Below, piece after piece: positions 35,897-43,737 of a stretch of 64,000 nt of DNA. The number at the start of each line of letters is the position of its first letter. Within the stretch, counting starts at the first letter, position 1. This stretch comes from RGDT01 sp964630925 (GTDB taxonomy: Bacteria; Planctomycetota; Planctomycetia; Gemmatales; Gemmataceae), in NCBI GenBank assembly GCA_964630925.1, contig CAZVZK010000048.1, forward strand, positions 1 to 64,000. The letters are read 5' to 3'. The notes under the pieces were generated by a model. The model worked only from the letters and a program-made list of their open reading frames with translations, had not been told where the DNA came from and did not search any database. The position numbers and the translations under genes are program-made.

Positions 35897-36991
35897 CTAC
35901 GGGCGGCGGTACCGGTCGGAGACGCGCTTCATGAAGCGCTCCTCCTCCGCCGTCAGCGACGCCCGCCCCTGCCGGTGGACCTTGTCGAGCAGCTCGTCGA
36001 GGCGGCGTTCCTCGGCCTCGCGCTGCTCCATCTCGCGCAGCAGACGCTTGGCCGCCCGCCGCTGGGTCCAGCGCCGCCACCACGAGACGCGGACGCGCGG
36101 CAGGGCGTCCACGTTGCCGCGTTCGAGGCTCGTGTAGCCCTGCGAGAAGTCGTAGCCGAAGATGCCCTCCTCGCCCCCCGACTCCAGCATCATCCACTGG
36201 CGTCGGCAGGCGTCCACGATGAACAGGGCGAGGCAGAGGGACAGGACGGAGCCGTTGACGACGGCGTACAGGCCGATGATGGCCGCGACGACGAAGCCGC
36301 AGTAGACGGCGGCGAGGGTGGCGTGGCGGTAGCCGACGTGGGGCCAGAGGGTGGCCTGGAGCATGCGGCCGGCGTCCATGGGGAAGCCGATGAGGACGAG
36401 GTTGAAGAGGGCGCCGACCCAGTTGACCCAGAAGAAGCGGGCGACCCAGACGGCGGGGCTGAACAGCGGGTCGTGGTACAGGGTCTCGCCGGAGTAGGTG
36501 GAGAGCTTGACGAAGATCTTGGCCTCGTCGTTGGGGTACTCGCGCGCCGGCCAGACCCCCAACGGGTTCAGCGGCGGCACGACCATCTTCTCGGCCAGGA
36601 AGAGGAGGGCGACGAGGCAGACGGCGCAGAGGAGGAGGTTGGATGCGGGGCCGGCGAACGCGCACAGGAAGTGGGCGCGGGGGCGGTGGGGCAGATCGAC
36701 GTTGGCCAGGCCGCCGAGGGGCCACAGCAACACCTCGGTGGCCTCGCCGCCGAGGGCGCGTGCGGAGAAGCAGTGGGCGTACTCGTGCCAGAGGACGCTG
36801 AGGAAGAGCAGGAGCATGAGGATGGTGGCGTCGATCCACAGGCCGGGGGGGAACGGCGTGCCGCCGGGGTGCTTGCCGAAGGCGGCGTGCAGGATGACGG
36901 CGAGGGCGACGAAGGGGAACAGCCAGTGGATGCGGATCGTGACGCCGAAGAGCCGGCCCAGCGGAAACGACCACGCGAACGGATCATGCAT
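35897..36991 (-). CDS. Site-2 protease family membrane metalloprotease (M50)
   Basis: A 364-residue multi-helix membrane protein with the M50 zinc motif HEYAH (in LSVLWHEYAHCFSARALGG, about residue 70) and a second active-site block GFPMDAGRML (about residue 195) whose Asp completes the site. At least five hydrophobic helices are visible, followed by a charged cytosolic tail of about 90 residues (RRAAKRLLREMEQREAEERR). Site-2 proteases cut membrane-embedded regulators; the substrate is unknown. The charged tail could be a coiled-coil. ATG 36991 starts the conserved region. It is divergent from the NUDIX gene, with 97 bp between starts. Confidence 0.9.
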   Translation of the reverse strand: MHDPFAWSFPLGRLFGVTIRIHWLFPFVALAVILHAAFGKHPGGTPFPPGLWIDATILMLLLFLSVLWHEYAHCFSARALGGEATEVLLWPLGGLANVDLPHRPRAHFLCAFAGPASNLLLCAVCLVALLFLAEKMVVPPLNPLGVWPAREYPNDEAKIFVKLSTYSGETLYHDPLFSPAVWVARFFWVNWVGALFNLVLIGFPMDAGRMLQATLWPHVGYRHATLAAVYCGFVVAAIIGLYAVVNGSVLSLCLALFIVDACRRQWMMLESGGEEGIFGYDFSQGYTSLERGNVDALPRVRVSWWRRWTQRRAAKRLLREMEQREAEERRLDELLDKVHRQGRASLTAEEERFMKRVSDRYRRP

Positions 36992-37088
36992 CGCGTCCAG
37001 CTCCGGCCCGGGGGGTTGCAGGACCAACACCTGGATTCTATCATCGGGGCCGGCGGGCCGCAATCATCGGACGCGGAGGAGACAGGTC

Positions 37089-37589
37089 ATGGGGCGCACC
37101 ATCGTCCACGTCGGACGCAAGATCACCGTCGCCGTCGATGAGGACGGCCCCGTCCGCCGCGACGTGGTCATCCACCCCGGCGCCGTCGCCATCCTCCCCA
37201 TGCTCGACGACGGCCGCGTCGTGCTGGTGAAGAACCTGCGGCCGAACGTCGGCGAGACGCTCTGGGAGATCCCCGCCGGGACGCTGGAGCCGGGCGAGCC
37301 CGTCGAGGCCGCCGCCGTCCGCGAGCTGGCGGAGGAGACGGGGTACCGGGCGGCCCGCGTCGAGAAGGTGGGCGAGTTCTTCCCGTCGCCGGGCGTGCTG
37401 ACGGAGCGGACGCACGTCTACCTCGCCACCGGCCTGACGCCGGGTGAACAGGCGTTGGAGGCCGGCGAGGAGATGACGGCGCACGCCGTCGCGTGGGACG
37501 AGGCCATGCGGTGGGCGCTTGACGGCACGATCCGCGACGCAAAGACGCTCGTCGCGCTCATGTGGCACGATAGGGGCCGCCGGGGGTGA
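37089..37589 (+). CDS. NUDIX hydrolase, ADP-ribose pyrophosphatase-like
   Basis: A 166-residue NUDIX enzyme with a complete Nudix box, G(x5)E(x7)RELxEExG, spanning GTLEPGEPVEAAAVRELAEE plus TGY. The strand VRRDVVIHPGAVAILPML before it and the FPSPGVLTERTHVYLATGL block after it match the ADP-sugar pyrophosphatase (NudF-like) group, which cleaves ADP-ribose to AMP and ribose-5-phosphate. It has a strong GGAGGAG site before the ATG. A large nested palindrome follows 11 bases past the stop. Confidence 0.92.
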   Translation: MGRTIVHVGRKITVAVDEDGPVRRDVVIHPGAVAILPMLDDGRVVLVKNLRPNVGETLWEIPAGTLEPGEPVEAAAVRELAEETGYRAARVEKVGEFFPSPGVLTERTHVYLATGLTPGEQALEAGEEMTAHAVAWDEAMRWALDGTIRDAKTLVALMWHDRGRRG

Positions 37590-37600
37590 GACCCGCTGCC

Positions 37601-37658
37601 GTAGAGCACGCTTCCAGCGTGCCTGGCCCGCCAGGAGCACGCTGGAAGCGTGCTCTAC
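37601..37658. repeat. Nested perfect palindrome
   Basis: Two perfect 22-base arms (37601-37622 and 37637-37658) flank a 14-base centre that itself contains CTGGC/GCCAG. Each arm alone is also a hairpin (GCACGCT-tcc-AGCGTGC reading). The whole can fold as one 22-bp stem or as two small hairpins. It lies between the NUDIX and YceI genes, with no T tract; it may act as a terminator, but its nested design looks like a mobile palindromic repeat. Confidence 0.85.
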
Positions 37659-37743
37659 GAGAAGCCGGCACGACAGGGGCCGCCGTGGGTTATGGCCGCT
37701 ATACATGGAGGGGGACGCCCGGACGACAAGGAGAGCCGAAGAC

Positions 37744-38280
37744 ATGGTGAGGATGCTGATGACGGCGGGGCTGCTGGCCGCGGTGGCCGGGGCGGCGACG
37801 GGGGCGGAGCTCAAGCTGACGGGCGAGAACACGACGATCACGTTCGTCGGCACCAAGCCGGACGGCAAGCATGAGGGCGGCTTCAAGAAGTTGACGGGAA
37901 AAGCGACGGCCGACGGCACGGACGTGACGACGCTGAAGATCGCCGTCGAGATCGACATGGCCTCGCTCTACAGCGACAACGGCATGCTCACCGGGCACCT
38001 GAAGAACAAGGACTTCTTCGAGGTGACGCGGTTCCCCAAGGCCAAGTTCGAGACGACGAAGATCGAGAAGGACGGCGACAGCTACAAGGTGTCGGGCAAG
38101 TTGACGCTGAAGGGCAAGTCGGTGGACGTGACGTTCCCGGCCAAGCTGGGGGCCACGGCGGACGGCGTGACCCTGTCGAGCAAGTTCAAGATCGACCGCA
38201 ACGACTGGGGCATCACCTACGGCAAGGGGAAGATCGATGACGAGGTGACCCTGGCCATCGAAGTGAAGGCGAAGAAGTAA
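37744..38280 (+). CDS. YceI family periplasmic lipid-binding-like protein
   Basis: A 178-residue YceI-like protein with a signal peptide (MLMTAGLLAAVAGAATGA). The lipocalin-like beta-barrel pattern is clear: ENTTITFVGTKPDGKHEGGF, ASLYSDNGMLTGHLKNKDFF, FPKAKFETTKIEKDG and GKLTLKGKSVDVTFPAK. YceI proteins bind isoprenoid lipids in the periplasm; the ligand here is unknown. It precedes a membrane protein gene whose GTG start lies one base after its TAA, so the two are likely co-transcribed. Confidence 0.93.
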   Translation: MVRMLMTAGLLAAVAGAATGAELKLTGENTTITFVGTKPDGKHEGGFKKLTGKATADGTDVTTLKIAVEIDMASLYSDNGMLTGHLKNKDFFEVTRFPKAKFETTKIEKDGDSYKVSGKLTLKGKSVDVTFPAKLGATADGVTLSSKFKIDRNDWGITYGKGKIDDEVTLAIEVKAKK

Positions 38281-38281
38281 C

Positions 38282-39217
38282 GTGCCGCCCTGGTCCGAGG
38301 TCGAGTCCGCCCTGTTGAAGCTGGCCCTGGCCGGCGGCGGGGCGGCGTTCCTCGTGGCCCTGCTGGTGCGTCTGTGCGGGGAGGGCATGACCCCGGCCGC
38401 GGCGGCGATGGCCGTCGTGGCCGGGGTCGTCCTGTCGAACCACTACCGGGACGCGACGGCGTACCTGTCGGAGTCGGGGCCGCTGCACGTCATGCTGGGG
38501 CTGGGGCTGGAGGGCGGGGCGGGCGAGGACGGCCCCAGCCCGGAGGGGCCGAGTTTCTGGCTGCCGTGGCTCGCGGCGTCCGCGCTGCTCATCGACCTGC
38601 TGGCGCGGCTGCGGCCGGACGACCACGGCGTCAACTGGGCGGTGCGTGCGCTGCTCGCGGCGTTCGCGGGGCGGCTGCTGGTGGCGCACGCCCTGCGTAT
38701 GATGGCCCCGTGGCTGCCGTGGGTGTTGGCGCTGGCGATCCTCGCCCAGTGGGCGGCCCTGTGGTGGCTGTCGGAGCGGTGGAAGAACGGCGGGGCGTTG
38801 CTGGCGGTGTCGCCGGCCCTGGCGGCGGGCGGGGTGGTCCTGCTCCACGCGCACTCGGGGAAGATGGCGGACCTCGGGCTGATGATGGGCTGCGCCGTGG
38901 CCGGCGTGGCGCTGGCCGGGCTGATCTTCGGGGGCGATTGGGGGTCGGTGTCCGGGGCGGCGGCGGTGTGGCTGCCGGGGCTGATGGCGGCGGGCTGGTG
39001 GGAGACGTCGGCAGGTGGCGCGGTGCCGGCGGCGGCGTTCCTCGTGGCGGGCCTGTCGCCGCTCGCCCTTGTGCCGCTGGTGCCGCGTGCGGACGGGCTG
39101 AAGGGGTGGCGCGGCGTGGCGTGGGCCGCCTCACTGGGCCTGCTCGGGGCGTGCGTGGCCGTCGGCATCGCGGCCCGGGCGGCGCCTCTCCGCTTTGATG
39201 AGCCTGGGTGGCATTGA
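38282..39217 (+). CDS. Multi-spanning hypothetical membrane protein
   Basis: A 311-residue protein made almost entirely of hydrophobic helices (about eight), for example LALAGGGAAFLVALLVRLC, PWLPWVLALAILAQWAALWW and LMMGCAVAGVALAGLIFGG. It has no recognisable family motif; the hydrophilic loops contain LRPDDHGVNWAVRAL. The GTG start follows the YceI stop by one base. The tRNA gene begins 37 bp after the stop. Function unknown; a transport or energy-coupling role would be speculation. Confidence 0.8.
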   Translation: MPPWSEVESALLKLALAGGGAAFLVALLVRLCGEGMTPAAAAMAVVAGVVLSNHYRDATAYLSESGPLHVMLGLGLEGGAGEDGPSPEGPSFWLPWLAASALLIDLLARLRPDDHGVNWAVRALLAAFAGRLLVAHALRMMAPWLPWVLALAILAQWAALWWLSERWKNGGALLAVSPALAAGGVVLLHAHSGKMADLGLMMGCAVAGVALAGLIFGGDWGSVSGAAAVWLPGLMAAGWWETSAGGAVPAAAFLVAGLSPLALVPLVPRADGLKGWRGVAWAASLGLLGACVAVGIAARAAPLRFDEPGWH

Positions 39218-39254
39218 CAATTCGGGGCGTGCGGCTAGGATTACCAGTGTTGAT

Positions 39255-39329
39255 CGGGCCATAGCTCAGTTTGGCTAGAGCGCACGGTTCGGGACCGTGA
39301 GGTCGGAGGTTCAAATCCTCTTGGCCCGA
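39255..39329 (+). tRNA. tRNA-Pro (anticodon CGG)
   Basis: A 75-nucleotide cloverleaf. Acceptor arm CGGGCCA pairs with TGGCCCG, D arm is GCTC/GAGC, anticodon stem CACGG/CCGTG holds the loop TTCGGGA with anticodon CGG, and the T arm is GGAGG-TTCAAAT-CCTCT with a closing G-T pair. Discriminator A73 and a C1-G72 first pair are typical of bacterial tRNA-Pro. CCA is not encoded. It reads proline CCG codons, frequent in this GC-rich genome. Confidence 0.97.
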
Positions 39330-39845
39330 CTTGGTTGGAAGTCCTTCGCCGGTCGATCCAGTCCTTCTTGCCGGTAGGCGAGGGAGCGGATACGACGTTT
39401 GAGGCGGCGTTCGCGCCGCCCCGCTTGCCGCAGCCAGGGCAGGGGTGGGTCTTGGGGGCGTGGCGGACGACGCGGACGAGCGGCGCGAGCATGGCCCCGT
39501 GTTCCTGGGGAGAGCGGAGGTCAGAGACCGTCTGCCCAGGACACGGGCCGCCTCTTTCAATACCCCCCAAGCCTCTACCAACGGTGTCGCGTCAGCGAGG
39601 AGTGTCCGAATTGGCGGAGCGCCCCGCCCAGGAAGAACTGAACGTGCAGCTCGTTGAAGGCGTGCCAGCGAGGCAGCCTCCTCGCCAACCGGGCGAAGGC
39701 CATCAGGTTCGCCATTCGCTGCTCGCCGTGCCAGCTCGCCTCGGCGAAGTGCGTGATCGTCAATGCGGCCCGGTAGTCCCTGGCCGCCTGTTCGTGATCC
39801 GCGAGCGTCCATGCCGACAAGTGGAGCCCTCGCCCTCAAGCGTCC
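39330..39845. pseudogene. Gene debris downstream of tRNA-Pro
   Basis: No intact gene is seen in these 515 bases. On the minus strand, 39575-39820 encodes an 81-residue protein-like stretch (ADHEQAARDYRAALTITHF and onward, with HAFNELHVQFFLGGAL), and at about 39410-39480 a different frame encodes RVVRHAPKTHPCPGCGKRG, which looks like the zinc-finger start of a transposase. The pieces lie in different frames and have no proper starts, so I read them as a decayed insertion next to a tRNA, a common integration site. No direct repeat of the tRNA end was found. Confidence 0.45.
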
Positions 39846-40748
39846 TCACACGCCCATCACGTTGTACCCGCAATCCACGAACATCACCTCGCCCGTGATG
39901 CCCGACGCCAGGGGGCTGCACAGGAACGCCGCCGCGTTCGCCACCTCCTCCGCCGTGATGGGGCGCGGCAGGGGCGACTTCTCCGCCGCGTGGCTCTTCA
40001 TCCTCTCGATGTCGCCGATGCCCTTGGCGGCCAGCGAGGCGTACGGGCCGGCCGAGATGAGATTCACGCGGATGTTGCCGTCGCGGCCGGCGTTGAACGC
40101 GAGCTGCTTGGCGTCGATCTCCAGCGCCGCCTTCGACGTGGACATGCCGCCGCCGTAGTGCGGCACCACGCGCTCGCCGCCCAGGTACGTCAGGCCCAGC
40201 ACCGCCGCCCCGCCGCCCGGGCGGTTCGCCATCTTCGGGTGCAGCGCCTTCACCAGCGCCGTCAGCGAGTACGAGCTGATGCTCAGCGCGTTCAGATACC
40301 CCTTCCGCGTCGTGTCCATCGCCCGGCTCTTGATCTCGGAGCTGAACGCGATGCTGTGGACGAGGATGTCGATGTGCGGGTACGGCTCCAGCTTCTTCAC
40401 CAGCCCGGCGATGGAGTAGTCGCCGTGCTCCGCCTCGATCTTCGACCACCGCCGGTCGGTGCGCAGGTCCGCCGGCACGTCGTCCATCGTGTCCCACTGC
40501 ACGTCGCAGGCGAACTCGGCCTCGGGCTTGAAGTCGCCGTCGACGAACGGCAGCTTGCGGGCGATGACGTCATCCGGCTTGTCGCCCTTGAGGACGGTGC
40601 CGACCATGTTCATCATGCGCGGGTGGCAGGCGAGGACGATGCGCGAGCCGGCGGCCTGTAGCGCCTTGGCGATGTACCACGCGAAGCTCAGGTCGTTGCC
40701 CACGCCGGTGACCAGCGCCACCTTGCCGCTCAGGTCGATCGGGATCAT
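39846..40748 (-). CDS. fabI: Enoyl-ACP reductase, plant/chlamydia-type FabI
   Basis: A 300-residue NADH-dependent enoyl-ACP reductase, the last step of each fatty-acid elongation round. It keeps the SDR cofactor loop in ALVTGVGNDLSFAWYIAK, the HSIAF block and the active-site HYGGGMSTSKAALE, where the tyrosine and lysine are eight apart, as in plant and chlamydial enzymes (YGGGMSSAKAALES). An extra segment (DVQWDTMDDVPADLRTDRRW) before the fourth strand is also plant-like and absent in E. coli FabI. ATG 40748 opens the conserved start. It would be the target of triclosan-like inhibitors. It stands alone between gene debris and a repeat-rich gap. Confidence 0.95.
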   Translation of the reverse strand: MIPIDLSGKVALVTGVGNDLSFAWYIAKALQAAGSRIVLACHPRMMNMVGTVLKGDKPDDVIARKLPFVDGDFKPEAEFACDVQWDTMDDVPADLRTDRRWSKIEAEHGDYSIAGLVKKLEPYPHIDILVHSIAFSSEIKSRAMDTTRKGYLNALSISSYSLTALVKALHPKMANRPGGGAAVLGLTYLGGERVVPHYGGGMSTSKAALEIDAKQLAFNAGRDGNIRVNLISAGPYASLAAKGIGDIERMKSHAAEKSPLPRPITAEEVANAAAFLCSPLASGITGEVMFVDCGYNVMGV

Positions 40749-40818
40749 CGCCGCCTCACGTCCGGGGTTTCTGGGCCGTGCCCAACGTCTAGCAGATCCG
40801 GGCAAGTGGGGCAAGGTT

Positions 40819-40967
40819 GAGTTGACAGCCAGTGAGCTGCCAGTTTGCAGCCGTCAACAGCCGGTAAACAGCCAACAGCCGGACTCCCTTCTCACAGGAC
40901 GCCGGCCGTTCTTGCCTTGAACTGGCTGCTCACTGGCTGTTGCTGGCTGTCAACTGGCTGTCAACTC
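40819..40967. repeat. Inverted array of short CTGGCTGT/ACAGCCAG repeats
   Basis: The left part (GAGTTGACAGCCAGTGAGC at 40819-40837, then more CAGCC units) is complementary to the right part (GCTCACTGGCTGT at 40928-40940, then CTGGCTGTCAAC twice to 40967). The right end overlaps the stop codon of the next gene (40961). The arms can form a long imperfect hairpin. See the related arrays at 41901-42015 and 56837-56944. Confidence 0.75.
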
Positions 40968-41893
40968 TTCTCGAACACCAGCCGCAGCCCCAGGTACACA
41001 CTCGCGTCCTCCGGGCCGGCCCGGTTCCGCGACGCCGACCGGCAGGCGTCGGCGCGGTCCACCCAGCACGCGCTCCGCAACACCCGGTATCCGCTCGAGT
41101 CCGGGCCGCGCGGGTCCACGCCCGGCGACGAGGCATAGTAGTCGGCCAGGTGCCAGTCGGCGCACCACTCGTACACCCCGCCGTGCATGTCGTGAAGGCC
41201 GAAGGCGTTCGGCGTGAACGCCCCGACGGGCTGCGGCCCGAGGTCGTAGGTGCGCGTCACGTCCGCCATCGTCGCGCTGATCTCGTCGCCGAGGTGGAAC
41301 TCCGACGCCGTGCCCGCCCGGCACGCGTACTCCCACTCCGCCTCGGTGGGCAGACGGTACACCCGCCCCGCCTCCGTCTCCCCCTTGCGCCGCGACAGCG
41401 ACGCGCAGAACCGCGTCGCCTGGGTGTGGCTGACGCCGTGCGCCGGCCGCGTCGGCCCCTCGAACGTCCACGTCTTGCGCCGCGTGACGCGCTTGTACTC
41501 CGCCACCGTCACCGGCGTGACGCCCAGCCAGAACCCGCGCGAGATGGCCACCTCGTGCAGCGGCTTCTCGTCGGGGTCGGGGCCTCGGTCGTCCGGCCCC
41601 GACCCCATGTCGAAACGCCCCGGCGGCACCAGCACGAAGCGCATCCCGAACGAGTTGACCTCCTCCGGCACGCACGGCCGCACCCCGCCGGCCAGCAGCT
41701 CGCGCAGCCGGGCCTCCATCTCCAGCCTCTCCGGATGAATTCTCCTGGTCCCCAGGAGCCGCCGCGTCAGCCGCGTCAATTCGGCACGCCGCGGGTCGCC
41801 GGCCTCGTCGAGGCCGTCGGCCAGAGCCATCCACGCCAGCCCGTCGCCGGGGTCGGCTCGGATGGCGCCCAGGAGGATCGCGAGGTCGTCCAT
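40961..41893 (-). CDS. TIGR02996 domain fused to formylglycine-generating-enzyme domain
   Basis: A 310-residue protein. Residues 1-45 (LLGAIRADPGDGLAWMALADGLDEAGDPRR) are a TIGR02996 domain, a short repeat-domain found almost only in Gemmata relatives. Residues ~75-310 are a SUMF1/FGE domain: FGMRFVLVPPGRFDMGSGPD, RGFWLGVTPVTVAEYKRVTR, RLPTEAEWEYACRAGTASEF, NAFGLHDMHGGVYEWCADWH and RSACWVDRADACRSASRNR. It lacks a signal peptide. A catalytic cysteine pair cannot be confirmed by eye. It is flanked on both sides by inverted repeat arrays. Confidence 0.9.
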   Translation of the reverse strand: MDDLAILLGAIRADPGDGLAWMALADGLDEAGDPRRAELTRLTRRLLGTRRIHPERLEMEARLRELLAGGVRPCVPEEVNSFGMRFVLVPPGRFDMGSGPDDRGPDPDEKPLHEVAISRGFWLGVTPVTVAEYKRVTRRKTWTFEGPTRPAHGVSHTQATRFCASLSRRKGETEAGRVYRLPTEAEWEYACRAGTASEFHLGDEISATMADVTRTYDLGPQPVGAFTPNAFGLHDMHGGVYEWCADWHLADYYASSPGVDPRGPDSSGYRVLRSACWVDRADACRSASRNRAGPEDASVYLGLRLVFEKS

Positions 41894-41900
41894 CTTGATA

Positions 41901-42015
41901 GTTGTCAGTTGGTAGTTGGTAGTTGGTAGTGCCGTGGGCTGCGCTCACCGGCCAGCCCAGGGGTCAGTCTACGAGGCGGAGACTGACAACTGACAACTAC
42001 CAACTACCAACTACT
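41901..42015. repeat. Inverted heptamer array (GGTAGTT / AACTACC)
   Basis: Left arm 41901-41930 holds GTTGTCAGTT and then three GGTAGTT-type heptamers; right arm 41981-42015 holds CTGACAACTGACAACTACC-type units in opposite sense. The arms are separated by about 50 bases and can pair over roughly 20 bases. The array fills the gap between the TIGR02996 gene and msrA. Confidence 0.8.
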
Positions 42016-42017
42016 GG

Positions 42018-42491
42018 TCAGATGTGACACGACGCCGCCCCACGCTTCTCCAGGTACTGCTGGTGGTATTCCTCCGCACGCCAGAACGGGCCGGCCGGCT
42101 CGATGGCCGTCACGACGGGCCGGGCGTGCCTGCCGCTGGCCGCCCGCGCCGCCTTCGACGCCTCGGCGGCGGCCTTCTGCGCCTCGCCGTGCGTGAAGAT
42201 CACCGAGCGGTACTGCGTCCCGTGGTCCGGCCCCTGACGGTTGAGCTGCGTCGGGTCGTGGCTGTCCCAGAAGACCTCCAGAAGACGCTCGTAGCTGATG
42301 ACCGCCGGGTCGAAGGTCACCTCGACCACCTCGGCGTGGCCCGTCGTGCCCGAGCAGACGAGCTTGTAGCCGGGGTCGGACACCGAGCCGCCCGAGTAGC
42401 CCACGGCGGTGCCCACCACGCCCGGCGTGCGACGGAAGGCCGCCTCGACGCCCCAGAAGCAGCCCGCCCCGAATGTCGCCTTCTCGTTCAT
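42018..42491 (-). CDS. msrA: Peptide methionine sulfoxide reductase MsrA
   Basis: A 157-residue enzyme that reduces methionine-S-sulfoxide in proteins, using thioredoxin. The catalytic GCFWGVEAAF lies at residues ~10-19, with FDPAVISYERLLEVFWDSHDPTQLNRQG and GTQYRSVIF as further family blocks. The C-terminal cysteine in GAASCHI is the likely resolving residue. ATG 42491 opens the conserved part; an in-frame start eight codons earlier lacks a site. It is divergent from the WD40-like gene (64 bp between starts). Confidence 0.96.
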   Translation of the reverse strand: MNEKATFGAGCFWGVEAAFRRTPGVVGTAVGYSGGSVSDPGYKLVCSGTTGHAEVVEVTFDPAVISYERLLEVFWDSHDPTQLNRQGPDHGTQYRSVIFTHGEAQKAAAEASKAARAASGRHARPVVTAIEPAGPFWRAEEYHQQYLEKRGAASCHI

Positions 42492-42555
42492 CCCCCGACC
42501 CCCGTTGTGATACACTCAAGGAGAAAGCCCAACACCATTATGGGAGCCCCCGGCA

Positions 42556-42957
42556 ATGGCACGTCTTACCCCGGTCCTCGCCGCCTTCCTCCTCACGTCC
42601 GCCGCCCTCGCAGGCCCCAGCGCCTCGTCGCCGGACGGCAGGCTGATCGCCAAGGCCGACGGCAAGGCAATCACCGTCAGCACCGGCCAGCCCCCCAAGA
42701 TCCTGATGAAGATGCTCGGCCACACCGACGACATCACCGCCATCACCTACGGCCCCGACGGCAAGACGCTCGTCTCCGCCGACAAGGGCGGCGGCGTCCG
42801 CGTCTTCGACTCCGCCACCGGCAAGGAGGTCATCCGCATCGCCGGCCCCAAGGGCGTCACCGGCGTCTCCGTGACCGGCGACGGCAAGACGCTGGTCCTC
42901 ACCGTCGGCAAGGAGACGAAGAAGTACAGCCTGGCCACGGGGGCGGAGGTCAAGTGA
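42556..42957 (+). CDS. Small exported WD40-like protein
   Basis: A 133-residue protein with a signal peptide (TPVLAAFLLTSAALAG) and two to three WD40-type blades: PDGRLIAKADGKAITVSTG, GHTDDITAITYGPDGKTLVS and DSATGKEVIRIAGPKG. A full propeller needs about seven, so this would have to oligomerise or is a fragment of a larger ancestor. Its TGA overlaps the GTG of the following receiver-domain gene by four bases (GTGA), coupling the two. Confidence 0.75.
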   Translation: MARLTPVLAAFLLTSAALAGPSASSPDGRLIAKADGKAITVSTGQPPKILMKMLGHTDDITAITYGPDGKTLVSADKGGGVRVFDSATGKEVIRIAGPKGVTGVSVTGDGKTLVLTVGKETKKYSLATGAEVK

Positions 42958-43310
42958 CCCGCCGCGTGCTGCTCGTGGACGATTGCGTTGACACCGCGTC
43001 GGCCCTGGCGCTGGTGCTGGGGCTGTCCGGCCACGAGGCCCGCGTCGCCGAGGACGGGGCGGCCGCCCTGGCGGAGGCCGCCTCATGGCGCCCCGACGCC
43101 GCCCTCATCGACATCAACCTGCCCGGCGGCCTCGACGGCTTCGCCCTCGCCGCCCGTCTCCGCACACTCCTGGGGCACGGCGTGCGCCTCATCGCCCTGA
43201 CCGGCCTCAGTGCGCCGGAGGACCGCCTCCGGGCGCGGCAGGCCGGCTTCGACGACTTCATCGTCAAGCCCGCCACCTCCGAGCAGATCAAGGACGCCCT
43301 CGGGGGGTGA
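42954..43310 (+). CDS. Stand-alone response-regulator receiver domain
   Basis: A 118-residue receiver domain, CheY-like. It starts RRVLLVDDCVDTASALALVLG (acidic pair Asp-Asp), phosphorylatable Asp in DAALIDINLPGGLDG, Thr in LIALTGLSAPEDR and Lys in DDFIVKPATSEQI. It has no output domain, so it would act by protein contact or as a phosphate relay for a hybrid kinase. The GTG start overlaps the stop of the upstream WD40-like gene, with GGAGG at 42945-42949. The similar receiver domain at the C end of the kinase at 18550 shows the same LTG.....R pattern. Confidence 0.9.
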   Translation: MTRRVLLVDDCVDTASALALVLGLSGHEARVAEDGAAALAEAASWRPDAALIDINLPGGLDGFALAARLRTLLGHGVRLIALTGLSAPEDRLRARQAGFDDFIVKPATSEQIKDALGG

Positions 43311-43317
43311 CCGGGGG

Positions 43318-43719
43318 TCACGATCCCGCCGCAAGGTGGCTGGGCGGGTCCTGCTTGCGCATCACGTCGGAGCCGCGTAGGTAGACGTGGACGACCTCGT
43401 CCTGACGCTTCACCGTGTTCCAGTGCAGCAACACGCGCACGCAGCGCGGCGGCCCTTTCGGGTGGTCGATCTCCACCGCGCCCAGCAGCGGCACGTCCAC
43501 CCACCCCAGCTCGCGCGCCGCCCGGGCCGGGAACGCCGACCGCAGGTCCGGCGTCGTCGTGAAGAAGGCGCTGGCGATGTCCGCCGTGGCGATGCCGTTC
43601 GCCTCGGCGATGGCCGCCAGCAGCTCGCGCGTCGCCGACAGGATCGCCTCCGGCGTGTCGTCGGCGACGAACGTCGCCCCACGCACGCCCCGGCACCGCA
43701 CGCTGGCCGGCTCAGTCAT
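43318..43719 (-). CDS. aroH: Chorismate mutase, AroH class
   Basis: A 133-residue monofunctional chorismate mutase that converts chorismate to prephenate for phenylalanine and tyrosine synthesis. It matches the trimeric Bacillus AroH fold: VRCRGVRGATFVADDTPEAIL (Arg of the active site), FFTTTPDLRSAFPARAARELG, the glutamate in GAVEIDHPKG, arginine in CVRVLLHWN and tyrosine in VVHVYLRG. GGGAGGGG precedes the ATG. It converges with the receiver-domain gene (7 bp between stops). Confidence 0.95.
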   Translation of the reverse strand: MTEPASVRCRGVRGATFVADDTPEAILSATRELLAAIAEANGIATADIASAFFTTTPDLRSAFPARAARELGWVDVPLLGAVEIDHPKGPPRCVRVLLHWNTVKRQDEVVHVYLRGSDVMRKQDPPSHLAAGS

Positions 43720-43737
43720 GGGCCCCTCCCTGGATGG

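Noticed and set aside
39241..39570. Minus-strand frame encoding GFEPPTSRSRT across the tRNA
   Set aside because: This is the well-known false protein made by translating the antisense of a tRNA-Pro gene; the cloverleaf explains the sequence.
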